Shown here piece by piece: positions 45,793 through 54,779 of a DNA stretch of 64,000 nucleotides. The notes beneath the pieces were generated by a model. The model saw nothing but the letters and a program-made list of their open reading frames with translations, was not told where the DNA came from and ran no database searches. The stretch is from Alexandriicola marinus (GTDB lineage: Bacteria > Pseudomonadota > Alphaproteobacteria > Rhodobacterales > Rhodobacteraceae), in NCBI RefSeq assembly GCF_004000435.1, contig NZ_RBVZ01000002.1:124001-188000 (forward strand), written 5' to 3'. Every line of letters begins with the position of its first letter. The first letter of the stretch is position 1. Position numbers and translations under genes: made by a program.

Positions 45793-46824
45793 TCAGTCCA
45801 GTTCGGCAGACGCCGCCCAGAGGTTGATCTCTTCCTCGTTGGCGTATTTGTCGATCTCGGCCAGTTCGGCCTTGCTGAACTCGAGGTTGTTCACCGCACC
45901 CGCGCAATCGACCACCTGCTCGGGCCGCGACGCGCCGATCAGCGCCGTCGTGATCCCCCCATCGCGCAGCACCCAGGCGATCGCCATCTGTGCCAGAGTC
46001 TGCCCTCGTCCTTCCGCGATCTCGTTGAGTTTCTTCAGGTTTTCCACGATGCGGGAATCCAGCATCTTCTTGTCGAGGCTCTTGCCCTGTGCCGCCCGGC
46101 TATCGTCGGGAATCCCGCCGAGGTATTTCTTAGTCAGCATGCCCTGCGCCAGCGGCGTGAAGGCGATCGACCCGATACCCAGTTCCTTCAGTGTCTCCTT
46201 CAGCCCGTCGCGTTCGACCCAGCGGTTGAGCATGTTGTAGCTGGGCTGATGGATCACGCAGGGCGTGCCCAGATCCTTCAGGATTGCCGCGGCTTCGCGG
46301 GTGCGTTCGCTGTTGTAGGACGAAATCCCGGCATAAAGTGCCCGGCCGGACCGCACGATGTAATCCAGCGCGCCCATGGTTTCTTCCAGCGGCGTGTCCG
46401 GATCGAAGCGGTGCGAATAGAAGATGTCGACATAGTCGAGCCCCATCCGCTTGAGGCTCTGATCACACGAGGCGATCAGGTATTTCCGGCTGCCCCATTC
46501 ACCATAGGGCCCCGGCCACATCAGGTAGCCGGCCTTGGACGAAATGATCAACTCGTCCCGATACGGCGACAGATCTTCCTTCAGGATCGATCCGAAGGCG
46601 TGCTCGGCGCTGCCCGGCGGGGGGCCGTAGTTGTTCGCCAGATCGAAATGCGTGATCCCGTGGTCGAACGCCGTCAGGCAGATGTCACGCTTTGTCTGAT
46701 GCGGAAAATCGTGGCCGAAGTTGTGCCAAAGGCCAAGGCTGACGGCCGGCAGCTGAAGGCCGGACTTGCCACACCGACGATACACCATCTTCTCATACCG
46801 GTCACTCGCGGCTTCATAGCCCAT
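45793..46824 (-). CDS. Aldo/keto reductase, L-glyceraldehyde-3-phosphate reductase-like
   Basis: The 343-residue protein has the NADPH-dependent aldo-keto reductase barrel with catalytic Asp and Tyr in FDLANNYGPPPGSAE, Lys in IISSKAGY and His in FYSHRFD. It resembles the YghZ/MgrA branch, which reduces L-glyceraldehyde-3-phosphate and methylglyoxal. GGAGG precedes the ATG. It is the first gene of the run leading to GH43 and the propeller gene, so a sugar-derived aldehyde is plausible as substrate. Confidence 0.88.
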   Translation of the reverse strand: MGYEAASDRYEKMVYRRCGKSGLQLPAVSLGLWHNFGHDFPHQTKRDICLTAFDHGITHFDLANNYGPPPGSAEHAFGSILKEDLSPYRDELIISSKAGYLMWPGPYGEWGSRKYLIASCDQSLKRMGLDYVDIFYSHRFDPDTPLEETMGALDYIVRSGRALYAGISSYNSERTREAAAILKDLGTPCVIHQPSYNMLNRWVERDGLKETLKELGIGSIAFTPLAQGMLTKKYLGGIPDDSRAAQGKSLDKKMLDSRIVENLKKLNEIAEGRGQTLAQMAIAWVLRDGGITTALIGASRPEQVVDCAGAVNNLEFSKAELAEIDKYANEEEINLWAASAELD

Positions 46825-46973
46825 CTCATCCTCCCTAAATCGATTACGCGAAACCTAGGCCACTTGTCTGACGGCGAAAAGGCCGAATGCGCAGAATATC
46901 GTTTACGGACCGGAAACCGAGACCGCATACTCATAGCTTGATTGTGGTTTCCGAGTGTTACGAGAGGGCTCAG

Positions 46974-48896
46974 GTGTTTCCCAGCATCGCCCCGGAATAT
47001 GTGTTCATGACGGCAGTGCTTGGCCTCGCCTTCGCGGGGGCCGTGGTCTGGCGCAGATACGTCGGTTCGATTCTCGAACAGCTCAGCGAGGCGAACCGCA
47101 CGAACGAGGAACTGGGCCTGATCATCAACAACACCAGCGACGGGATTGTCCTGCTGTCGATGACCGGCCGGGTTCTTTGGGCAAACGACCCCTACCTTGC
47201 AATGCATGGCTACACCCTGCAGGAAATCCTCGACAGGAACCCCCTGACCTATGCCCTTCCGCCCGAAGATCGTCCTTCGCCAGCAGAGATCGCAACATAT
47301 CGCTTCGATCCGGCCGATCCCCAATGGCGCGAACTTCACGTCTATCGCAACATCCGCAAGGATGGATCGCTCTTCTGGAACCAGATCAGCCTCTCGTTCC
47401 ACGAACAGGAAGACGACAAACCCTTCGTCGTGCTCGTGTGTCGTGACATCACCCGCCAGATCGATGCGCAGGAGGCGCTGCAAAAGGCGCGGGCGGAACT
47501 CGATCTTGCCGCGACGCGCGATTCGCTTACCAATCTCGCGAACCGCTGGGCGCTGATGGAATGCCTCTCTGCCCTGACAAGACGGGTCGCTGACGGCGAA
47601 CTCGTCAACGCGGCCGTCCTTCAGGTCGATGTCGACCTTTTCAAGCAGATCAACGACACCCATGGCCATGTGGCCGGCGATGCCGTGCTGTGCCATGTGG
47701 CAGACGTGCTGGCCTCGCAGGCCGGTGACGGGACCATCGTCGCCAGACCGGGTGGCGACGAATTCATCATCGTGATCGAAGGCCTGTCAGATATCGAACC
47801 GCTCAAGGAAATCGCGGAACAATTTTACCGCAACATCAGCACCGGCATCTATTGGCAGGGAAGATTCATCCCGACCTCGGTCAGCATCGGAGGGGCCCTG
47901 TTCGAATCCTGCGATACGGAACCCGACACCGTGCTGATCCGTTCGGATTACGCGCTCTATCAGGCCAAACGGAATGGTCGCGGCCGCGCTGTCATCTACG
48001 ACGATGCCGTCCGGAGCAGACATGAAAGGGCCAATCGCCTTGGCCGCCACCTGCGCAACGAGATCGAGGAAGGCGATCTGGAATTCGAATTCCAACCCAA
48101 ACTCGACGTGGCGACAGGCAGTATTTCGGGCATCGAAACCCTTGTCCGATGGCAGCATCCGACAGAAGGCCGGCTGACGCCCGATCGGTTCCTCGACCTC
48201 GCGGTCGAGAACGGCCTGATGGCCGAACTTGACTATGCCGCCATCGATTCCCTGTTTTCACTGGGCCATGATCTTGCCACGGACGGTCGGCCCGATATCC
48301 AACTTGCCTTCAACGCCTCACCGCAATTGCTGGCCGATCCCGATTTCCTGCCTCGGCTCAATCGCAAATGCCGCGACTACGAAATTGCGCCGGGCAGGAT
48401 CGTGATCGAGATCCTCGAAACCGTCGTGCTGAGCAACGGCCTCTCTGAAAATCCGATCATGCAGACGATCCGTAAACTGCACAGTGCAGGGTTCCGCATT
48501 GAACTCGACGACTTCGGCACCGGTCACGCGGGGCTCGCCCACCTCGCGGAACTGCCGATTTCCGGCATAAAGATCGATCGCAGCCTCGTGCGCCGCATCT
48601 TCGAAGATGAGACGAGCCACAAGATCGTCCTGGCAATTGCCGAATTGTGCAACGATCTGGGCCTCGGCCTCGTTGGCGAGGGGGTCGAAACCCGCGAAAG
48701 CGCCGAATGGCTGGCTCTTGCCGGCTGCGACCAGCTTCAGGGCTTCTGGTTGTCACCCGCGATCAGCGCCGATGTCTTCCGCAAGTTTCTCATCCGGCAC
48801 GATCCGGCTCAGTTCAGGTTGCCGCAGTCCGGATCGAGACCACTTCCCCCGGGACGCCAACGCGGTCCGGCTCTGCGATTGCACGGCGCCTCCTAG
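46974..48896 (+). CDS. Membrane-anchored PAS-GGDEF-EAL cyclic-di-GMP protein
   Basis: The protein of about 640 residues has one N-terminal transmembrane helix (FMTAVLGLAFAGAVVW), a PAS domain (about residues 43-165), a GGDEF domain with intact RPGGDEF, and an EAL domain. The EAL site looks complete: Glu in GIETLVRW (ETL in place of EAL), NASPQLL, EILETVVL, DDFGTGHAGL, KIDRSLV, GEGVET and LQGFW. No RxxD inhibitory site precedes GGDEF. Both synthesis and breakdown of cyclic di-GMP are therefore possible. The start is set at GTG 46974 behind AGAGGG; ATG 46887 is the alternative. Confidence 0.88.
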   Translation: MFPSIAPEYVFMTAVLGLAFAGAVVWRRYVGSILEQLSEANRTNEELGLIINNTSDGIVLLSMTGRVLWANDPYLAMHGYTLQEILDRNPLTYALPPEDRPSPAEIATYRFDPADPQWRELHVYRNIRKDGSLFWNQISLSFHEQEDDKPFVVLVCRDITRQIDAQEALQKARAELDLAATRDSLTNLANRWALMECLSALTRRVADGELVNAAVLQVDVDLFKQINDTHGHVAGDAVLCHVADVLASQAGDGTIVARPGGDEFIIVIEGLSDIEPLKEIAEQFYRNISTGIYWQGRFIPTSVSIGGALFESCDTEPDTVLIRSDYALYQAKRNGRGRAVIYDDAVRSRHERANRLGRHLRNEIEEGDLEFEFQPKLDVATGSISGIETLVRWQHPTEGRLTPDRFLDLAVENGLMAELDYAAIDSLFSLGHDLATDGRPDIQLAFNASPQLLADPDFLPRLNRKCRDYEIAPGRIVIEILETVVLSNGLSENPIMQTIRKLHSAGFRIELDDFGTGHAGLAHLAELPISGIKIDRSLVRRIFEDETSHKIVLAIAELCNDLGLGLVGEGVETRESAEWLALAGCDQLQGFWLSPAISADVFRKFLIRHDPAQFRLPQSGSRPLPPGRQRGPALRLHGAS

Positions 48897-48942
48897 CCCG
48901 GTATGAGGGGTCTCGTTTCACCCCAGACCGCACGAGGACCCG

Positions 48943-50598
48943 ATGGCCAGCAACCAGTTCGTCTATTTCATGGATGGCGTTTCCAAGACCTATCCCGGCG
49001 GCAAGAAGGTCTTCGAGAACATCCGCCTGAACTTCCTGCCCGGCGTCAAGATCGGTGTCGTCGGCGTCAACGGCGCCGGTAAATCGTCGCTGCTGCGGAT
49101 CATGGCCGGGATCGACAAGGATTTCACCGGCGAGGCCTGGGCCGCCGAAGGCGCCCGCGTGGGCTACCTGCCGCAGGAACCGGTTCTCGACGATGACAGA
49201 ACCGTGCGGGAAAACGTCATGGACGGCGTGGCCGAGAAAAAGGCCAAACTGGATCGGTTCAACGAACTGGCGATGAATTACTCTGACGAGACCGCCGACG
49301 AGATGGCCCAGTTGCAGGACGAGATCGATGCCCAGAACCTCTGGGACCTCGACGCCCAGATCGACGTCGCGATGGAGGCACTGCGCTGCCCGCCCGACGA
49401 CGCCAGCCCTGCCACGCTTTCGGGCGGTGAACGCCGGCGTGTCGCACTGTGCAAACTGCTGCTCGAGGCGCCGGACATGCTGCTCCTCGACGAACCGACG
49501 AACCACCTCGACGCCGAAACGATCGCCTGGCTGCAGAATCACCTGATCGAGTACAAGGGCACGATCCTTGTCGTCACGCACGACCGGTATTTCCTCGATG
49601 ATATCACAGGCTGGATCCTCGAGCTCGATCGCGGCCGCGGCATTCCCTACGAGGGCAATTATTCCAGCTGGCTGGAACAAAAGGCCAAACGGCTGGAACA
49701 GGAATCGCGCGAAGACAAGGCCAAGCAGAAGACGCTGCAACGCGAACTCGAATGGATGCGGCAGGGCGCCAAGGCCCGTCAGGCCAAGTCCAAGGCCCGG
49801 ATCCAGGCCTACGAGGAACTGGCCGGCCAGTCCGAACGCGAAAAGGTCGGCCGCGCCCAGATCATCATCCCAAACGGGCCGCGTCTCGGGGGCAAGGTGA
49901 TCGAGGTCGAGGGCCTGCAAAAGGCCATGGGCGACAAGCTCCTGATCGAGAACCTGTCCTTTTCGCTCCCGCCCGGTGGCATCGTCGGCGTGATCGGGCC
50001 CAACGGCGCAGGCAAATCGACGCTGTTCTCGATGCTGACCGGCAAGGCCGAGCCCGATGCCGGCACGGTCGAGTACGGCGACACGGTCCAGCTCTCCTAT
50101 GTCGACCAGTCCCGCGACGCACTCAATCCCGACGCCACCGTCTGGGAGGAAATCTCCGGCGGGGCCGAGCTGATCAAACTGGGCGATGCCGAGATCAATT
50201 CCCGCGCCTATTGCGGCGCCTTCAACTTCAAGGGCGGCGATCAGCAAAAGAAGGTGGGCCTTCTGTCGGGCGGTGAACGCAACCGGGTCCACATGGCCAA
50301 GCTGTTGAAATCCGGCGGCAATGTCCTTCTACTCGACGAACCGACCAACGACCTCGACGTCGAAACGCTGCGCGCCCTCGAGGATGCGCTCGTCGATTTC
50401 GCGGGTTGCGCCGTCGTCATCTCTCACGACCGGTTCTTCCTCGATCGCATCTGCACACATATCCTCGCCTTCGAGGGCGAGGCCCACGTGGAATGGTTCG
50501 AAGGCAATTTCGAGGATTACGAGGAAGACAAGAAACGCCGCCTCGGCGCCGACGCGCTGGAGCCAAAGCGGGTCAAGTTCAAGAAGTTCAGCCGGTGA
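48943..50598 (+). CDS. ettA: Energy-dependent translational throttle protein EttA (ABC-F)
   Basis: EttA binds the ribosomal E site and gates the first elongation step according to the ATP/ADP ratio. The 551-residue protein has two ABC domains: Walker A GVNGAGKSSLL and GPNGAGKSTLF, signatures LSGGERRR and LSGGERNR, and Walker B LLLDEPTNHLD and LLLDEPTNDLD. The helical linker with the arm region and a basic, Lys-rich C-terminus are typical. No membrane domain is present. Its TGA overlaps the next gene's GTG. Confidence 0.95.
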   Translation: MASNQFVYFMDGVSKTYPGGKKVFENIRLNFLPGVKIGVVGVNGAGKSSLLRIMAGIDKDFTGEAWAAEGARVGYLPQEPVLDDDRTVRENVMDGVAEKKAKLDRFNELAMNYSDETADEMAQLQDEIDAQNLWDLDAQIDVAMEALRCPPDDASPATLSGGERRRVALCKLLLEAPDMLLLDEPTNHLDAETIAWLQNHLIEYKGTILVVTHDRYFLDDITGWILELDRGRGIPYEGNYSSWLEQKAKRLEQESREDKAKQKTLQRELEWMRQGAKARQAKSKARIQAYEELAGQSEREKVGRAQIIIPNGPRLGGKVIEVEGLQKAMGDKLLIENLSFSLPPGGIVGVIGPNGAGKSTLFSMLTGKAEPDAGTVEYGDTVQLSYVDQSRDALNPDATVWEEISGGAELIKLGDAEINSRAYCGAFNFKGGDQQKKVGLLSGGERNRVHMAKLLKSGGNVLLLDEPTNDLDVETLRALEDALVDFAGCAVVISHDRFFLDRICTHILAFEGEAHVEWFEGNFEDYEEDKKRRLGADALEPKRVKFKKFSR

Positions 50599-50996
50599 GA
50601 GAGGCCCCCGGCCTTGTCGGGGTCTGGCGTCTGGTTGCCATGGAAACTGCCTTTGCGGACGGGACCCGGTCCCGTCCCTATGGCCCGAATTGCGACGGCC
50701 GCCTGTTCTACGAACCGGATGGACGGATGGCGGCGCATCTTTGGGATCCCGACCGCCACGCACCGGGCCATCCTCCCGCCTCGGGGCCTGACACGGCCTA
50801 TTTCTCCTATACCGGCACCTGGACATGCGACGCAGGCCGGGTCCACCATACGGTGGATGCCGCGACCGATCCGGACTGGTCCGGCAGGACGATTTTCCGA
50901 GACATTCGGCACGAGGAATCACAACTCGTCCTGTCGGCAGAAGTGATCTTCGACGGCAAACCCGGGGTTGCGACGATGCGGTGGGAAAGACCCTGA
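50595..50996 (+). CDS. Lipocalin-like domain protein
   Basis: The 133-residue protein begins with the LVGVWRLVAME segment typical of lipocalin_5-type beta-barrels, with further strands such as GRLFYEPDGRMAAHLW and FSYTGTWTCDAGRVHHTVDAA. It starts at GTG 50595, which overlaps the ettA stop (GTGA), so it depends on ettA translation. It lacks a signal peptide. The bound ligand is unknown. Confidence 0.8.
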   Translation: MREAPGLVGVWRLVAMETAFADGTRSRPYGPNCDGRLFYEPDGRMAAHLWDPDRHAPGHPPASGPDTAYFSYTGTWTCDAGRVHHTVDAATDPDWSGRTIFRDIRHEESQLVLSAEVIFDGKPGVATMRWERP

Positions 50997-51165
50997 CCCC
51001 GATTTACCTTGCCAGAACACCTGGCACCTGTCATACGCCGCCTTGCGAACGAACTTCTCTATCGACAACCCTGTTATCCTTCACCGGCTCACAGTCCTCG
51101 ATCCAGACGTGACACGCCGGGCTGCCGCATTTCCGCGGGTGGCATATATTTGAAGGAATATTCAC

Positions 51166-51372
51166 ATGGCCAAAGGCACAGTGAAATGGTTCAACGCCAC
51201 CAAAGGCTTCGGCTTTGTCGCTCCTGAAACTGGCGGCAAGGACGTGTTCGTGCACATCTCCGCTGTCGAGCGCGCCGGCCTGACCGGCCTCGCCGATGAC
51301 CAGAAGGTCACCTACGACGTCGAAGCCGGCCGTGACGGCCGCGAAAGCGCGACGAATATCGCCCTGGCCTGA
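51166..51372 (+). CDS. cspA: Cold-shock domain protein (CspA family)
   Basis: The 68-residue protein is a single cold-shock OB fold that binds single-stranded RNA. RNP1 is KGFGFV (residues 13-18) and RNP2 is VFVHIS (about 27-32). It has a 169-base upstream gap that may contain a long regulatory leader, as in other csp genes, although no defined structure was resolved by eye. AAGGAA lies before the ATG. A strong hairpin ends the transcript. Confidence 0.95.
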   Translation: MAKGTVKWFNATKGFGFVAPETGGKDVFVHISAVERAGLTGLADDQKVTYDVEAGRDGRESATNIALA

Positions 51373-51393
51373 TCGATCGCGATCACGGACAGG

Positions 51394-51422
51394 AAACGGC
51401 CGCCCCGAGGGGCGGCCGTTTT
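51394..51422. terminator. Bidirectional intrinsic terminator between cspA and trxC
   Basis: AAACGGCCGCCC (51394-51405) pairs with GGGCGGCCGTTT (51410-51421) around a CGAG loop, with T on the + side and the complementary A-run on the other. It stands between two convergent genes, 21 bases after the cspA stop. Confidence 0.88.
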
Positions 51423-51428
51423 GCGTTT

Positions 51429-51854
51429 CTAGACCCCGATCCAGTTTACGATCTGGGCCGCCGGCATCGCCCCTGACTGGCGCTTGACCTCGCGGCCCTT
51501 CTCGAACTTCACCATCGTTGGAATTCCGCGGATGCCGTATTTCGCGCCCGCCGCCTGATGCGCCTCGGTGTTCAGCTTCACAAGCCGCGCCTTGCCGGCC
51601 AGCGCATCCGCCGCCTTGGAATATTCCGGCGCCATCATCCGGCAGGGTCCGCACCACGGCGCCCAGAAATCCACGACCAGCGGCAGGTCATCCGACTTCG
51701 CCGCCTTGGCAAGCGTCGCTGCATCGACATCGACCGCCTTGCCGCCGATCAGCTTGCCGCCGCAGGTCCCGCATTTCGGGCCCGCGTCCAGTTTCTCCTG
51801 TGGCACGCGGTTCACCTGCCCGCATTCCAGACATGTCAGTTTCACACCCGCCAT
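51429..51854 (-). CDS. trxC: Thioredoxin 2 (TrxC) with N-terminal zinc ribbon
   Basis: The 141-residue protein combines an N-terminal four-cysteine zinc ribbon (CLECG and CGTCGG, residues 8-36) with a thioredoxin domain holding the WCGPC active site and the cis-Pro segment GIRGIPTM. This layout defines TrxC, a reductant of protein disulfides active under oxidative stress. ATG 51854 sits 6 bases after GGAGG, which decides it against ATG 51866. It is divergent from lepA. Confidence 0.94.
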   Translation of the reverse strand: MAGVKLTCLECGQVNRVPQEKLDAGPKCGTCGGKLIGGKAVDVDAATLAKAAKSDDLPLVVDFWAPWCGPCRMMAPEYSKAADALAGKARLVKLNTEAHQAAGAKYGIRGIPTMVKFEKGREVKRQSGAMPAAQIVNWIGV

Positions 51855-51963
51855 CGCGGCCTCCATTCATATTCAATTCATGAAATATGTATACATCCCG
51901 CCCCGTGCAAGGCCCGCATCGCAGCCCATTGACCAGCGGGGGTTTCCGCCTCATATCACGGCC

Positions 51964-53763
51964 ATGACAGACCTCTCGCACATACGCAATTTTTCCATCG
52001 TCGCGCATATCGACCACGGAAAATCCACGCTCGCCGACCGGCTCATCCAGTCCACCAACACGGTGGCCGAGCGGGACATGAAAGAGCAGCTTCTCGACGC
52101 CATGGATATTGAGCGCGAGAGGGGCATCACGATCAAGGCCAACACCGTGCGCATCGACTACGAGGCGCTCGACGGCCAGACATACGTGCTCAACCTGATC
52201 GACACGCCCGGCCACGTCGATTTCGCCTACGAGGTCTCGCGGTCCATGCGCGCGGTCGAAGGCTCTCTCCTCGTCGTCGATTCGACCCAAGGGGTCGAGG
52301 CGCAGACACTGGCCAACGTCTACCAGGCCATCGATGCCGACCACGAGATCGTGCCGATCCTCAACAAGATCGACCTGCCCGCCTCGGATTGCGACCGCGT
52401 TGCCGAACAGATCGAGGATGTGATTGGCATCGATGCCTCCGGGGCGATCCGCGTCTCGGCCAAGACCGGCGTCGGCATCCGCGAAACGCTCGAGGCCATC
52501 GTCGCCCACCTGCCGCCCCCCAAGGGCGACCGCGACGCCCCGCTCAAGGCGATGCTCGTCGACAGCTGGTATGACAGCTATCTGGGCGTTGTCGTGCTTG
52601 TCCGCATCATGGACGGCGTGTTGCGCAAGGGCGACCAGATCCGCATGATGGGCACCGGCGCGCGCTATGGCGTCGACCGGATCGGCGTCTTCCGCCCGCC
52701 GATGACCACGGTGGACGAACTTGGCCCCGGCGAGATCGGCTTTCTCACAGCCTCGATCAAGCAGGTCCGCGACACCCGCGTCGGCGACACCATCACCCAC
52801 GAGAAAAAGGGCACCGAGACACCGCTCCCGGGCTTCAAGCCCTCGCAGCCGGTGGTCTTCTGCGGCCTGTTCCCCGTCGACAGCTCCGAATTCGAGGATC
52901 TGCGCACCGCGATCGAGAAACTCGCCCTCAACGACGCCTCCTTCTCCTACGAGATGGAGACCTCGGCCGCCCTCGGCTTCGGCTTCCGCTGCGGCTTCCT
53001 CGGGCTTCTGCACCTCGAGGTGATCCGCGACCGGATCGAGCGGGAATACGATATCGACCTGATCACCACCGCGCCCTCCGTCGTCTATCATCTCTACATG
53101 AAAGACGGCACCATGACGGAGTTGCACAACCCCGCCGACATGCCCGACCTCACCTATGTCGACCACGTGGAGGAGCCGCGGATCAAGGCGACCATCCTCG
53201 TGCCGGACGAATTCCTCGGCGACGTGCTCAAACTCTGCCAGGACCGGCGCGGCATCCAGCTCGACCTCACCTATGCCGGGCAGCGCGCCATGGTCGTCTA
53301 TGATCTGCCGCTGAACGAGGTGGTCTTCGATTTCTACGACCGGCTGAAATCCGTGACCAAGGGCTATGCCAGCTTCGACTACCAGCTTGTGGGCTATCGC
53401 GAGGACAACCTCGTCAAGATGCAGGTGCTGGTGAACGACGAACCCGTCGACGCGCTGTCGATGATGGTCCACCGCGACCGGGCCGAGGCCCGCGGCCGCG
53501 CCATGTGCGAGAAACTCAAGGATCTCATCCCCCGCCACATGTTCAAGATCCCGATCCAGGCCGCCATCGGCGGCAAGGTCATCGCACGGGAGACGCTGTC
53601 AGCCTTGCGCAAGGACGTGACCGCCAAATGCTACGGCGGCGACGCCACCCGGAAGCGGAAGCTTCTGGACAAGCAGAAGGCGGGTAAGAAAAAGATGCGC
53701 CAGTTCGGGAAAGTGGACATCCCGCAGGAGGCGTTTATCTCAGCGCTCAAGATGGATAGCTAA
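51964..53763 (+). CDS. lepA: Elongation factor 4 (LepA)
   Basis: EF4 is a ribosomal GTPase that acts on initiation and back-translocation. The 599-residue protein starts [27 protein letters not shown] in the canonical way; the open frame extends further upstream but without homology. The G1 loop is HIDHGKST, with DTPGHVDF and NKIDLP further on. The C-terminus ends with the LepA domain rich in Lys ([15 protein letters not shown]). Length is standard. Confidence 0.97.
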   Translation: MTDLSHIRNFSIVAHIDHGKSTLADRLIQSTNTVAERDMKEQLLDAMDIERERGITIKANTVRIDYEALDGQTYVLNLIDTPGHVDFAYEVSRSMRAVEGSLLVVDSTQGVEAQTLANVYQAIDADHEIVPILNKIDLPASDCDRVAEQIEDVIGIDASGAIRVSAKTGVGIRETLEAIVAHLPPPKGDRDAPLKAMLVDSWYDSYLGVVVLVRIMDGVLRKGDQIRMMGTGARYGVDRIGVFRPPMTTVDELGPGEIGFLTASIKQVRDTRVGDTITHEKKGTETPLPGFKPSQPVVFCGLFPVDSSEFEDLRTAIEKLALNDASFSYEMETSAALGFGFRCGFLGLLHLEVIRDRIEREYDIDLITTAPSVVYHLYMKDGTMTELHNPADMPDLTYVDHVEEPRIKATILVPDEFLGDVLKLCQDRRGIQLDLTYAGQRAMVVYDLPLNEVVFDFYDRLKSVTKGYASFDYQLVGYREDNLVKMQVLVNDEPVDALSMMVHRDRAEARGRAMCEKLKDLIPRHMFKIPIQAAIGGKVIARETLSALRKDVTAKCYGGDATRKRKLLDKQKAGKKKMRQFGKVDIPQEAFISALKMDS

Positions 53764-53969
53764 GCCGTGAATAGGTCTCCTTGAGCGCTTTCCGCAACTG
53801 GAAAGATCCCGAGTAACTGCCATGTCCTCGGTCGCTTTTTCATGTTGCCGAGGGCGAGTACCAGACCTCGTTCCACGTAGTCGAAGCAATAGGTTTGCTC
53901 CAAGAACTTTAGTGTCGCGGCCTCACCATAACGGCATCGTTGGTTGAAAAAGGCCGCGGACGCATCCCG
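53760..53969 (-). pseudogene. Possible gene remnant downstream of lepA
   Basis: On the minus strand an open frame of about 68 codons (ending GNMKKRPRTWQLLGIF... then TAG, sharing bases with the lepA stop) reads like the C-terminus of a real protein, with ordered hydrophobic and charged segments (EAATLKFLEQTYCFDYVERG). No start with a ribosome site supports it, and the frame runs on upstream into clearly non-coding sequence and an FNR-type box. It may be the tail of an eroded gene. I do not recognise the family. Confidence 0.35.
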
Positions 53970-54063
53970 AACCGCTCCGCAAGGCGAAGCTTGACCCAAA
54001 TCAACGCTCCCTCCCCCACCGCTTGATAGCCTCCTGCCGACATTGATCCGACCGGAGGCCCCC
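53764..54063. other. Intergenic stretch between lepA and the small membrane-protein gene
   Basis: This 300-base gap contains the possible gene remnant on the minus strand and one near-perfect FNR-type box (53991-54004), both listed separately. The remainder shows no further gene or RNA that I can support. Confidence 0.6.
53991..54004. promoter_or_regulatory. FNR/FnrL-type box upstream of the small membrane-protein gene
   Basis: TTGACCCAAATCAA matches the FNR-family consensus TTGAY-N4-RTCAA at every fixed position. It lies 59 bases before the ATG of the two-helix peptide gene, in the right range for activation under low oxygen or by nitric oxide (Nnr/Dnr proteins read the same site). Confidence 0.78.
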
Positions 54064-54243
54064 ATGGCACTGACCCTCATCCTGCACCTGTTCATCGGCT
54101 CCACTCTGGCCGGGGTGGGCGTCATCGCGGTTCTGGTGGCGGGGTATGGCACGCTCTGGCCGATCGTGATCGCGGGGCTGGCCGGGTTCGTCCTCGCCTT
54201 CCCCATCTCATGGTTGATCGCGAAATCGCTGACCGGCAAGTGA
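54064..54243 (+). CDS. Small two-helix inner-membrane protein
   Basis: This 59-residue protein consists of two hydrophobic segments (LILHLFIGSTLAGVGVIAVL and LWPIVIAGLAGFVLAFPISW) and a short basic end. GGAGG lies 6 bases before the ATG. The FNR-type box upstream suggests expression when oxygen falls. Function unknown; small membrane peptides near respiratory genes often help assemble oxidases, but there is no oxidase gene here. Confidence 0.8.
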   Translation: MALTLILHLFIGSTLAGVGVIAVLVAGYGTLWPIVIAGLAGFVLAFPISWLIAKSLTGK

Positions 54244-54246
54244 GGG

Positions 54247-54260
54247 TTGATTCAGATCAA
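54247..54260. promoter_or_regulatory. FNR/FnrL-type box upstream of the DksA-like gene
   Basis: TTGATTCAGATCAA is a perfect TTGAT-N4-ATCAA FNR-family site, 53 bases before the start of the zinc-finger gene and immediately after the small membrane-protein stop. It is the second such box within 260 bases. Confidence 0.82.
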
Positions 54261-54312
54261 CGCCGCCCGTCCCGCCCCCTGCGACGCTGAGCCGATGAAA
54301 GGAGAGCCATCC

Positions 54313-54627
54313 ATGCCCCATGACGACCGCAAAGCCGCCCTTCTGGCCCGCCGGGCCGAACTGACCGAAGACCTCGCAAGGATCGAAGATCAGCTGGACG
54401 ACGAACCGCCCAAGGACTGGGAGGATCGTTCGGCCGAGCGGCAGGGGGACGAGGTTCTCGAGGCCATGGGCCAGCAGGACCTGACCGAGTTGCGCGCCAT
54501 CGACGCGGCGCTGGCGCGGATCGAGGACGGCTCCTACGGCATCTGCGCCAAGTGCGGCGACGACATCAGCCCCGAACGGCTCGACGCCGTGCCGACCGCC
54601 GCGCTCTGCCGCAATTGCGCCAGCTGA
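54313..54627 (+). CDS. TraR/DksA-type zinc-finger protein
   Basis: The 104-residue protein has a helical first half and a C-terminal four-cysteine zinc finger (CAKCGDD then CRNC, about residues 79-103), the TraR/DksA pattern. Proteins of this type bind the RNA polymerase secondary channel. It is shorter than DksA (about 150 residues) and lacks the DxxDxA tip at the coiled-coil position, so full DksA activity is doubtful. ATG 54313 follows GGAGAG. Control by the box at 54247 is likely. Confidence 0.86.
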   Translation: MPHDDRKAALLARRAELTEDLARIEDQLDDEPPKDWEDRSAERQGDEVLEAMGQQDLTELRAIDAALARIEDGSYGICAKCGDDISPERLDAVPTAALCRNCAS

Positions 54628-54665
54628 GACCCTGCGACAGGTCGCCACAGACGGGAGTAACGCAT

Positions 54666-54708
54666 TGTAAACATAGACTGACAGTCTATCTGTAAATATT
54701 TTTTTACA
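54666..54708. promoter_or_regulatory. Symmetric operator-like region upstream of the first DUF6455 gene
   Basis: ATAGACTG (54673-54680) and CAGTCTAT (54682-54689) form a perfect inverted repeat with a one-base centre. It overlaps a TGT-N12-ACA motif at 54666-54683, and a second TGT-N12-ACA copy follows at 54691-54708. This spacing is the consensus of PpsR/CrtJ repressors of photosynthesis genes, which bind paired sites, but the motif has little information content. The inverted repeat itself could suit a TetR- or MarR-type repressor. Confidence 0.45.
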
Positions 54709-54736
54709 TTCTTGTGATCCAACCACCCCCACCGAG

Positions 54737-54754
54737 CGTATGCCTTTGCATACG
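54737..54754. repeat. Inverted repeat in the DUF6455 leader
   Basis: CGTATG (54737-54742) and CATACG (54749-54754) are perfect inverted copies, and a further CATACG follows at 54756-54761. They lie 19-43 bases before the start codon and could form an RNA hairpin near the ribosome site or a protein-binding site. Confidence 0.4.
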
Positions 54755-54779
54755 ACATACGAAAGGGAGGGACCTCGTG

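Noticed and set aside
51688-53538. 616-codon open frame on the minus strand
   Set aside because: It is antisense to lepA and trxC with no recognisable domain.
54666-54708. Firm PpsR/CrtJ operator
   Set aside because: TGT-N12-ACA has only six fixed bases and is expected several times per strand in 64 kb by chance; it is kept only as a possibility.
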